Below, one piece after another: positions 8,601 through 15,129 of a stretch of 15,129 nucleotides of DNA (within the stretch, counting starts at the first letter, position 1; each line of letters starts with the position of its first letter). Source of the stretch: Nephromyces sp. MM_2019 (taxonomy: Eukaryota > Apicomplexa > Aconoidasida > Nephromycida). Under the pieces are notes generated by a model. The model was not told the origin of the DNA and searched no databases. It was given only the letters and a program-made list of their open reading frames with translations. The position numbers were made by a program, and so were the translations under genes. The stretch is taken from positions 1 through 15,129 of the forward strand of contig JADHZB010001545.1 of assembly GCA_015657535.1 (NCBI GenBank), read 5' to 3'.

Positions 8601-10866
8601 TACTCCTCTGCATCTGCATGAGTTGCGGTGTGTTAGCTGAGATGCCTTGCTGTAGTCTCAGCCGTAAAAAGCATGTTAAGTTATGGTGTGTGAATGAGTG
8701 TGAGTATGTGTGAATGAGTGTGAGTGTGTGTGAGTGTTTGTGAGCGTTTTTTTGTGCCTCTTCTTGTGCTAACGTGTAGTTTTGTGTATGAGTGTGGGTT
8801 TATTTGCATTTGTCTCTTTGTGTTCTTGCGTGTGTAGTGCAAGTGTGCCTGTGTGCCTGTTTGTGTGTGATTGGATGTAGGTTTGTCGGTTCTTTTTCCT
8901 GTTTCTGCTGCGTGCCCATGTGTGTATGTCTCTTTTTTTAGGTGTCTGTGTATACTCTGCTAGTAGTGATGTTCTGGTTATGATATGTTCGTGCAGGATG
9001 TGTGTGTGAGATATTACTTTGAGGTAGCAAACACATTCTGCTACGTCACACACATAACTTTGTCAGTGCTTAAGCTTGTACGATTGTACAAATACACAAG
9101 CCTTCCTTCGCTCTGTGCTCGAAAATTCACTGCATACCCTTTGCGTACCCCTTATCATACACACACACACACACCTATTCACGCTTTGCAACTATTGACA
9201 TGTGCATGCCTATTCACACACACAGACACACACCTGTGAATGCACACGCACGAATGAACACACACCTATTAACACATACGCATATATCTATTAACGTGTA
9301 TACCTATTCACACACACAATTGTGCTTGCCTAGTTATGCACGCTCTACCCACATCTTCTAACTAGAGCATCAACATCATCTTGAAGGTGTGAAGATGTCT
9401 TTCTTAAGACCTTTCTCCTGTGCTCTGTGTGTTCGCTTGTTGTGTGTAGGCTGTCCAGGGTGATAAATATACCTTCAAATGCCATCGGAACAAGGGTAAT
9501 AGTATATCGTATATATTGGATTGATTGCTCTCTGGATCGTGCGTGTGTGTGTGTGTGTGTTGGTGCCTGTGTGTGCCCATGTCTTTTTGTGTGCGCACTT
9601 CTGTGTGTATGCCAGCGACTGTGTGTGTGCCCGCATCTGTGTTTGTGTGTCTGTCTGTCTGTCTGTGTGCCTATGTATGTGAGTCCGTGAGTTTCTGTGT
9701 GCCTATGCATGTGTGTCTCTGAATATTTGTTTGCTTTTGTATACGAGTGTGTATGTTCATCTCCGGTATCTGGGTGTTTGTGTGTGTGTGCACCTCCAGT
9801 CACGTCTAGTTTGTACGTTGACACGCATTGACAACATTTCCAAATCATTGATAAATTACGGTGTACGTACATCCGCACTCCATCACTTCCAGCGATGCAG
9901 TATGTGTGTGTTATCAAATGTATTCCACACTGAATTTTCCTTTCAGAAAGTGACGGAGTTGAGAAGGTTTATCCTGTGAATGCACTGAGTTTTCATCCAC
10001 TGTAAGTATATGTTGAGGGTGTGTGTGTTGAAGCTGCTTGTGTGTTTTCTGCTGGTAATTTGATGTTGTGTGCACGTTTTTGGCTTGTGTGTTTGCGGCT
10101 CTAGTATGTTACTGTTGATGTGAAACTGTTTATATAGTATGAACGAGTGTCCGCGATGCTGCACCTCATTAAGAAAGTCACTCTTCCGATAATGAAAGAA
10201 GACAAGGCTGCACACACACACATTCTAACGACGAAGGCCTGCCAATCCCACTTTGTGCTTCATAGTCGAGCACGATATTCGTTGTAAGTGCTACCTCAAC
10301 CTGTGTGTGTAGGTATGGCACATTCGCTACTGGTGGTTCTGATGGTGGCGTTGCTGTATGGGATGGAAGGAGCCGACGCAGATTGTGGAGGCTACCGAAC
10401 TTCGCTGAAGGGTAGGTTTGGCTGCATGCTTTTTCAGCGTTTCTTGTGTGCGTGATTTTCTGTTGTGTGTGTGCGTGATTTCTTGATGTCGGTGCGCTTT
10501 CCTTGTGTGTGTACACCTTCCTCCCGTGTCAATTTTTGTTTCGTCTTGTGTGTGTATCTTCAAATTGTGTGCGTTGTAAATTAGTTGCTATGCGCACCAC
10601 TGCTACGGTCCCTTCCCTCCTAACCAAGCCCCCCCTCATTCCTCCTCACCCCTCTCACTCTCCACAACCTCCCACCCCGCCCCCGACCTCCCAGCATCTC
10701 TGGAGCCACGTTTAACCCTACTGGCAACCAACTCGCTCTGGCTGTTTCATACTCATTTGAAGAAGGACCGAAGGAAGGAGTACAGCCCCCCAAATTAATC
10801 ATAAAAACCCTAAATCAGGCCGATGTAATGCCAAAGCCTCGCGCCTCTGAGGCGGAGGCTCACTAA
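5690..10866 (+). CDS. BUB3: BUB3, WD40 spindle-checkpoint protein, complete in 10 exons
   Basis: Exons: 5690-5791, 6289-6505, 6917-7071, 7605-7669, 8073-8125, 8454-8506, 9450-9495, 9947-10001, 10313-10411, 10695-10866 (TAA 10864-10866). Together 1017 nt, 338 residues, against 328 in human BUB3. Every intron is GT-AG and every phase joins. Blade motifs align along the whole family: QPPSDWITKVAYAP and SWDK (8-34), LLDCAF and NTVNLLDI in exon 2, GGWDNRVRAWDIR (112-124), LKFQMRCIRCFPDYKG then SSIEGRVAWEYFD (202-214), YTFKCHR (222-228), VYPVNALSFHP (238-248), TFATGGSDGGVAVWD (252-266) and SYSFEEG (300-306). In known BUB3 the seven-bladed propeller binds GLEBS motifs of BUB1/BUBR1 and phosphorylated MELT repeats of KNL1 at unattached kinetochores. 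RAE1 is the nearest alternative, but RCIRCFP and WEYFD are BUB3-type. The start is the first in-frame ATG after a stop and gives the expected N-terminus. The C-terminal 20 residues (QADVMPKPRASEAEAH) diverge. Introns are 497, 411, 533, 403, 328, 943, 451, 311 and 283 bp; several acceptors are TG-rich instead of pyrimidine-rich. Confidence 0.95.
5813..5935. repeat. 28-bp tandem minisatellite in BUB3 intron 1
   Basis: Four to five copies of a unit reading GGGGGGTTAGTGTGTGTGCG then GGTAGTTT. The GGTTAG marker recurs exactly every 28 bp (TT at 5830, 5858, 5886, 5914), with single-base changes between copies. Confidence 0.95.
6017..6135. repeat. 15-bp tandem minisatellite in BUB3 intron 1
   Basis: About eight copies of GTGTGTGCAGGTAAT in head-to-tail order. 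One copy has GGTGAT in place of GGTAAT. The period of 15 is a multiple of three, so all six frames stay open and give spurious five-residue repeat proteins. Each unit carries CAGGTAAT, a good match to a 5' splice site (CAG|GTAAT). Confidence 0.95.
7106..7117. promoter_or_regulatory. GTGTACGTACAC palindrome, copy 1
   Basis: Perfect 12-bp palindrome in BUB3 intron 3, 34 nt after the exon 3 donor. First of seven copies of the GTACGTAC core in the window. Function unknown. Confidence 0.6.
7122..7253. repeat. Diverged direct duplication in BUB3 intron 3
   Basis: Copy 1 (7122-7173) and copy 2 (7182-7253) share the ordered blocks GATTAGAGT, CAAAG, GTGAGCTCTGA, AAGTG, TTTT/TTTC-GAC and CTTG/TTGT. 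Copy 2 has about 20 extra bases between the second and third blocks. Confidence 0.75.
7304..7456 (+). other. Phase-compatible cryptic or cassette exon in BUB3 intron 3
   Basis: A 153-bp stretch (51 codons) is bounded by a CAAG acceptor at 7300-7303 behind a pyrimidine-containing tract (CTCCCTTGATATCTC) and a GTACAT donor at 7457. It is open in the BUB3 frame and would insert between exons 3 and 4 without shifting it, since intron 3 is phase 0. It encodes MKARIASAKQVQERV, then PTLAAAFSFDG and a final RWD. The insertion would split the strand that is continuous in all BUB3 proteins, so it is not part of the main model. It may be an alternative exon, a decayed exon or chance. Confidence 0.3.
9861..9872. 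promoter_or_regulatory. TGTACGTACA palindrome, copy 2
   Basis: Core of 10 perfectly palindromic bases (9862-9871) within GTGTACGTACAT, in BUB3 intron 7, about 75 nt upstream of the exon 8 acceptor. Confidence 0.5.
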
Positions 10867-10881
10867 ACGATAACTTTCATC

Positions 10882-10897
10882 GGGTGTACGTACACCC
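10882..10897. promoter_or_regulatory. GTGTACGTACAC palindrome, copy 3, 3' of BUB3 stop
   Basis: Perfect 16-bp palindrome GGGTGTACGTACACCC beginning 16 nt after the BUB3 TAA. As RNA it could also fold back on itself, although with no loop. Longest of the seven copies. Its place just beyond the stop codon mirrors copy 4 of the converging gene. Confidence 0.65.
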
Positions 10898-11158
10898 CAT
10901 CCCCCCTGTACTCGGAGAGAACACACACATGGACGCGCTCTTGGAAGCTGAAAAAAATTGGCGTGTTTGCGCCTGGCAAACAAGTTCGCGTGTGTGGGTG
11001 TGCGTATGTGTGCGGGCGTGTGTGTTGGTGTGTATGTACGCCCTCTTTGCTGGGCAAAATGTATTCACAAAGGGGGGGTTGGTTGTTCGTTGCGCATGTC
11101 GCTTGCTAAGACGGGGTGAAGAATAGGAGGGATACTGTGTGAAAGTTCAAGTTGATGT

Positions 11159-11170
11159 GTGTACGTACAC
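11159..11170. promoter_or_regulatory. GTGTACGTACAC palindrome, copy 4, 3' of minus-strand stop
   Basis: Perfect 12-bp palindrome lying 31 nt beyond the modelled TAA (11204-11202) of the minus-strand gene. With copy 3 it gives both members of the convergent pair the same element in the proximal 3' UTR. Confidence 0.6.
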
Positions 11171-11201
11171 TTCCTGGTGGTTTATCCGGTGGATATGCTA
11201 A

Positions 11202-13583
11202 TTAGCTGTTCTTCAGGCTGCTGTGCTGTGTGCGTACTCCACAGTGCCCAGTATGCTTTGTGTTCGCAGTAGTTGACTTTATATGATTATTCTTCCAAGC
11301 TTTGAGAGTGTCTGTGCTCTCTGCGAAGAACCGGGTGAATGCAACGACACACAAACACGTGAATACACACACCGCTGTCTAGAGAATGGTAGGGATTGGG
11401 GGCATCTTCGAAGCGTAGGATTAGCCATCTAGCCCGCTGCATATAGAAGAGCTGCCTTTCAGCTACATTGATGTGCTCTTATTCTTATCTGATGAAGAGC
11501 AGGGTATCATCAGTAGTACCTAAATGACCTCTCGGGAAAGGGGGGTGGGTTCTGATAAGCTTGCCAAGGGGGTGGGTGTATATACACTCTAACACTCCAG
11601 AGCTGCGTGCATCTACAGTACTCAAAATGCACAATTTTATACTTGGCGAAACTGACCAAGACTGCTTGCCAACACCCACGCACACATACACACTTAGCTG
11701 CATTTCAGCCGTCAAGATATGATATGAGCTGCTTCTGTATGCCAATGGGCATATAAAAGCATATGTTTAGGAGGAAGGTTAATGCTATGCAGGAGGGGGG
11801 GGATGGCAGAGCACATGTTAAGTGCAGCAATTTTCTCATTGGATGTGCCTTTGTGTGCTCAAGCTAATGAGTTGCTTTAGCACACCGAAATGTACTTGTT
11901 CATATACACGCAGGGGCCTACCAATACGGGCACACCAGCTCACACACACACACACAGACACACACAGACACACACAGACACACACACACACACACACACA
12001 GACACACACACTAATGAACACGCAAAATATTAGACACACACGATACTCAACATGCAAGATACTAGGCACGTGCGATATTATCCACACACAAAACCAGAAA
12101 TACACGCTATTTTAGACACCCAATACTGAGCACGCATCCTATTAGATACAAATGCTACTAAGCACACACACTACGAAGCGTCACCACAACTTTCATGTAC
12201 TTTTTGAAGTATACACTAACAAGCACTACCAGCACACTCATACTCGAGCTGGCTATACACACTCTAGCTATCATACTCAACACATATGCGCATGCATATT
12301 AGCAAGCGCTCGCTTATACACTTCTTGGTACGCCTGTACGTACACACCATACAACCCAACACACGCAAAACCCAGCCACATGCTACCTATCATGCCATGG
12401 CACCAGGATTAAATATACACACACCACAGGGATGCAATGGTACTTAAAAAGAAAAGGCTGAATCAGGGCGACTAGAGGTCGACATACGATCTGAAACTAA
12501 TGCTTACACCACACAAAAAGAACCCACACACAAGCAAATGCACACAACACACACAAATAACGCAAAAAAACACACAAATATGCACACAACACACAAATAT
12601 GCACACAACACACAAAGAACGCAAAAAAACACACAAATATTCACACAACACACAAATATGCACACAACACACAAATATTCACACAACACACAAATATGCA
12701 CACAACACACACAAATAACGCAAAAAAACATGCAACACACAAGACAAACCAACACATGTAATCCACAAATAACACACACACGCAATCCATGAGCAGTAGT
12801 ATTCATTGCACAGTGTTTTTTGTGTACTCACACAGACCAGCAGAGCCTACAGATACCTGCAAGAGCTAGATACCGTAGCAGATATTCCTATCGTATACCA
12901 TCTACTGGAACACACACATATATATCCCACTCCATAGCACATAAAACTCCACATGTCGACTAGTATAACGGACACATAATAAGTGGACACCACCCTGATA
13001 ACTCGGGGGAGAACTCTGTTTCGAACACACATGCTGTACGTACACCAAAAGCAAGCATCCTAACTCAGACACACCAAAGGACCCTACAGACTCGATAAGC
13101 TCTTGCGATTTCAGTAGCTTCGAGCACCCATAAAGCACGTTAGGCTACATAAGTGCATACACACACCCGAAGAACGATTGATATACTATACACACGTACA
13201 GGATGCATATAATGCATTCGCTAGAGAGGGATTTATACTACAAATAGTGCACGCATGTAAACGCACACAGGAAAGCTAATAGTGCCTACACTTTGTTAGT
13301 AATATATAAATAAACAGCCCCCGAATAGTGCGCAAGCACAAACACACAAAATACGGCAGGGTAAATGTACATACACTCTCAATAGATAGAAAACTGTCCT
13401 TGCCCAGCATTTCAAAACTAGAAGCTACCAGGCTATACTTCCTACCACAAGCGTAGGGTACGTACACTGTCTCAGGAGGCTAAACAAGCCAGAATGCCAA
13501 GACGAAGATGCTTACAATTTTGTTTGTGCAATCGATGCCTGGATTTGAAGAAAGCTGTTCCAGGTGGATTGTGGTCTCGGGAG
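11202..13583 (-). CDS. Multi-exon minus-strand gene, possibly a RAP/HPR-like helical-repeat protein (5' end unresolved)
   Basis: Exons on the minus strand: 13583-13516, 13437-13375, 13144-13046, 12490-12444, 11917-11886, 11661-11588, 11475-11373, 11320-11202 (TAA 11204-11202). Phases join throughout (1,0,0,0,2,1,0,1), giving about 201 residues plus an unknown N-terminus. Readable pieces: TTIHLEQLSSNPGIDCTNKI, YSLVASSFEMLGKDSFLSIE, NVLYGCSKLLKSQELIESVG, RPLVALIQPFLFK, LVSFAKYKIVHFEYC, VAERQLFYMQRARWLILRFE and STDTLKAWKNNHIKS. The spacing of Leu/Ala/Phe with Lys-Leu or Ala-Lys ends (YGCSKLL, LVSFAKYK) recalls the heptatricopeptide helices of RAP-domain organelle RNA-binding proteins, which are abundant in apicomplexans; no RAP domain itself is seen. 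Acceptors before 13583, 12490 and 11320 are good; that of exon 7 (AATAAGAG) is poor and intron 7 is only 52 bp. A 25-nt microexon at 12856-12832 with a GTGAGT donor was left out because it breaks the frame. The first exon starts in phase 1. Confidence 0.5.
11941..12011. repeat. (CA)n microsatellite with GACACACACA variants
   Basis: About 70 bp of CA dinucleotides with periodic AGACACACAC units. It lies in an intron of the minus-strand gene, just upstream of the 11917 acceptor, so its TG strand is the sense strand. The following 12010-12330 holds degenerate A/C-rich words such as GATACTA and GCACAC, a decayed repeat. Confidence 0.9.
12334..12345. promoter_or_regulatory. TGTACGTACA palindrome, copy 5
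   Basis: Palindromic core at 12335-12344 within CTGTACGTACAC, in the intron between exons 12490-12444 and 11917-11886 of the minus-strand gene. Confidence 0.5.
12557..12730. repeat. 19-bp tandem minisatellite with interspersed A-rich units
   Basis: The unit is GCACACAACACACAAATAT, with G or T as first base. CAAATAT recurs at 12575, 12594, 12634, 12653, 12672 and 12691 (19 bp apart, with one 40-bp step). A second word, AACGCAAAAAAAC, interrupts at about 12559, 12618 and 12717, giving a higher-order pattern. Intronic in the minus-strand gene. Confidence 0.9.
13034..13045. promoter_or_regulatory. TGTACGTACA palindrome, copy 6, at a splice donor
   Basis: CTGTACGTACAC on the plus strand. Read on the minus strand it begins at 13045, immediately after the modelled exon end at 13046, so it supplies the donor (GTGTAC or GTACGT). 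The coincidence may reflect the GT-rich element being used as the splice site. Confidence 0.45.
13456..13467. promoter_or_regulatory. GTACGTAC palindrome, copy 7
   Basis: GGGTACGTACAC with an 8-bp palindromic core, in the 78-bp intron of the minus-strand gene, about 19 nt upstream of the 13437 acceptor. Confidence 0.45.
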
Positions 13584-13876
13584 CTGCACAATTCGACATA
13601 AGAGGTTAATTGATAGTAGGAAAGTTATAAAACACAGAAGAAGCAAAGAGAATCACACAAACAGACACGGAAAACGCAGAAAGAGACGTGTACATACAAG
13701 GAACACTTAGCTAGAAGCAGACATGCAGCGAACACACGGAAGAAACTGACACAAAGAAGGAAGAAAAAGATAGAGAAATTCACACTGGACATACAGACAC
13801 ACACACACAGAGTAACAAACGGAACACAACACGCACTGCAAAACATCTCCGCACATAACATCAAATATACTTCACA

Positions 13877-13914
<38 letters not shown>

Positions 13915-13994
13915 CACACACACACACACACGCACACACGCACACACACACACGCACACACACGCACACACACGCACACACACACGCACACACG

Positions 13995-14026
<32 letters not shown>

Positions 14027-14276
14027 CACACGCACACACACACACACACACACACGCACACACACACACACGCACACACACACACACACTCCTCTCCACG
14101 TATATTTTTACAAGCACTCACACAGCTTTACACAAATAATACGCATGCCTTAACACACACACACACACACGCACACGTATATAGCTTTAAAACACATAAA
14201 CCCACCTACCCATACTACACCATCCACACCCACCCAGTCCCAGGCACACACACCCTCACACATACAATAACGACTA
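13584..14276. other. CA-rich spacer or long intron
   Basis: No supported exon. On the minus strand 13590-13720 is pyrimidine-rich and forms the tract before the good GTGCAG acceptor at 13584. The rest is dominated by the long CA array and A/C-rich DNA. It is either the 5' flank of the minus-strand gene ending at 11202, or an intron joining that gene to the long exon to the right. Confidence 0.5.
13879..14088. repeat. (CA)n/(TG)n array with CG interruptions
   Basis: About 210 bp of alternating CA with CG steps every 8-20 bp (CACACGCACA). It is pure alternating purine-pyrimidine over its whole length, the sequence class most prone to left-handed Z-DNA. All minus-strand frames are open as Cys/Val/Arg repeats and are artefacts. 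Confidence 0.97.
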
Positions 14277-15128
14277 CTAGATCTCGCGATTTGGGTCGCT
14301 TGCTGCTTTCTGAAGAGGTGTGTTAATCACTTGAGATCTCCTCACCGCTTCTCCCCCTAGCGGATTTCCTCTTTGCTCCACATTTGCAAGCTGATGCTTA
14401 CTAAAGAGCCTCCACTTCCCCCCATCATTTTCCCTCCCCACAAACACCTCAGTAACACCCTTAGCTCCAAGAGAGTTCCACTGGGAATCTCCCTCATTGA
14501 AGATAGAAGGCGAATCTCTCCCTTTAAGCCCTCCATAATCGCTACCTCCTGAGCTTAAAAAGAGGTTTTCCTTGTGATTAGCCCCCTTTTCCCTCCTCCC
14601 ACCCATAGTAGGGAGCTTTTCCATATCATTCCACCTTCCACCCCCCACCCCTGATAAGGCTGATTGAGAGTCCAGGCGAGAGATGTCAGTCCCCAAGCAA
14701 CGATATCCGCTGGATCTTCCCGTAGTAGATCTCAGGCCAGAGTAGGGAGAAAAGTGGAAATTTTCTACCTTCGCGTTAGGCAGTAAGAAAGCTGACCGTG
14801 TAGTGGCAGCAGTGGCAGTGGTGGTGGAGTGTGGTAAGCTAAGGGGGATGAAACAGTATGAGGCATCGCTTGGCCTTTGTGCTCCGGGGTTAGGAATGTT
14901 CAGGAACATCTGTCCTTGTTGGAGCGATGAAGGGATCCGGCCAACTGATGATGCGCGTGTCGAGAAGACTGGAGTTGCATTGCTGTGCAGAGGAGTGCTT
15001 AGAGTGTATGAGTTACGATAAGTGGGGGGGGGTTCATTCACATTCGATCTTAGCTCCACCTTGAGTGAGCGGGGAGTTGGTTCGAGGGGGGTGTGGTGAG
15101 TTACTGGGCTTGCATTGGGGGGTGAAGT
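14277..15128 (-). CDS. Long exon of a Ser/Gly-rich protein, 5' truncated by window edge
   Basis: One minus-strand frame is open from the right edge to a TAG at 14279-14277, 284 codons. A GTG at 15059 is not a credible eukaryotic start; the frame simply continues past it (SPPNASPVTHHTPLEP then TPRSLKV), so the exon enters from outside. The protein is low in hydrophobic residues and rich in Ser, Gly, Pro, Asn and Thr, with stretches such as PHSTTTATAATTRSA and SALSGVGGGRWNDME, so it is probably disordered. Near the end it turns basic (GGKWRLFSKHQLANVEQRGN). No domain is recognised. Two readings exist: the frame ends here as a terminal exon, or a donor is used earlier. The donor GAG|GTAGCG at 14546/14545 ends in phase 1, which is exactly what the exon at 13583 needs. 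In that case this and the minus-strand gene ending at 11202 would be one gene with a 960-bp intron. Confidence 0.6.
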   Translation of the reverse strand, partial: TSPPNASPVTHHTPLEPTPRSLKVELRSNVNEPPPTYRNSYTLSTPLHSNATPVFSTRASSVGRIPSSLQQGQMFLNIPNPGAQRPSDASYCFIPLSLPHSTTTATAATTRSAFLLPNAKVENFHFSPYSGLRSTTGRSSGYRCLGTDISRLDSQSALSGVGGGRWNDMEKLPTMGGRREKGANHKENLFLSSGGSDYGGLKGRDSPSIFNEGDSQWNSLGAKGVTEVFVGRENDGGKWRLFSKHQLANVEQRGNPLGGEAVRRSQVINTPLQKAASDPNREI

Positions 15129-15129
15129 G

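Larger units (their letters stand above)
10867..11201. other. Convergent intergenic gap between BUB3 and the minus-strand gene
   Basis: 335 bp between two stop codons facing each other. It must hold both 3' UTRs and any termination signals. It carries two copies of the GTGTACGTACAC palindrome, one near each stop codon, and a TG-rich stretch at about 10990-11035. The last bases where TG repeats dominate the plus strand lie here; beyond it the plus strand becomes CA-rich. No AATAAA on either strand was noticed. Confidence 0.6.

Noticed and set aside
11694..11734. Possible 41-nt minus-strand exon (SSSYHILTAEMQL) before the exon at 11661
   Set aside because: It would leave an intron of only about 32 bp, and its phase does not match the donors of the preceding exon. 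Joining 11886 directly to 11661 is in phase with a 224-bp intron.
12832..12856. 25-nt microexon with CAG acceptor and GTGAGT donor in the minus-strand gene
   Set aside because: Splice sites are good, but it ends in phase 1 while the next supported exon needs phase 0, so including it gives an early stop at 12446-12444.
13861..14121. Cys/Val/Arg-rich frames of about 80 codons
   Set aside because: They are produced by the CA array; all three minus-strand frames are equally open.
1..15129. tRNA, rRNA, CRISPR array, transposase or viral genes
   Set aside because: None was seen. The direct repeats are contiguous minisatellites without unique spacers, and no cloverleaf or transposase motif was recognised.

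Overview
This is nuclear DNA from a eukaryote with intron-rich genes. The clearest gene, BUB3, is split by nine spliceosomal GT-AG introns of about 280-940 bp, and the non-coding DNA is packed with (TG)n/(CA)n microsatellites and short minisatellites. Gene spacing is tight: four well or moderately supported genes and one doubtful one lie in 15 kb. That suits a compact protist genome better than an animal or plant. A coccidian or other alveolate is a guess only; no lineage marker is visible. All exon models come from reading frames, splice-site sequence and intron phase by eye.

Layout, left to right. 1-188: a TG tract with 10-bp repeats, probably the last intron of a plus-strand gene whose terminal exon is about 222-393. 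394-883: AT-rich convergent intergenic DNA. 884-2836: a minus-strand gene of four exons encoding an unrecognised protein with an alpha/beta core and an acidic tail. 2837-4804: purine/pyrimidine-biased DNA with several good plus-strand splice acceptors, possibly a small plus-strand gene, but the model is weak. 4805-5689: upstream region of BUB3. 5690-10866: a complete plus-strand BUB3 gene (10 exons, 338 residues). 10867-11201: a short convergent intergenic gap. 11202-13583: a minus-strand gene of about eight small exons whose phases join up, perhaps a helical-repeat (RAP/HPR-like) protein. 13584-14276: (CA)n-rich DNA. 14277-15128: a long open minus-strand exon running off the right edge.

BUB3 is the WD40 beta-propeller of the spindle assembly checkpoint. 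The other genes cannot be assigned confidently, so no shared pathway is claimed. Two features stand out. First, a perfect palindrome with core GTACGTAC occurs seven times between 7.1 and 13.5 kb; two copies sit just downstream of the stop codons of the convergent pair BUB3 / minus-strand gene. Second, the TG-rich strand of the repeats is mostly the sense strand of the host gene and flips at the convergent boundary near 11 kb.
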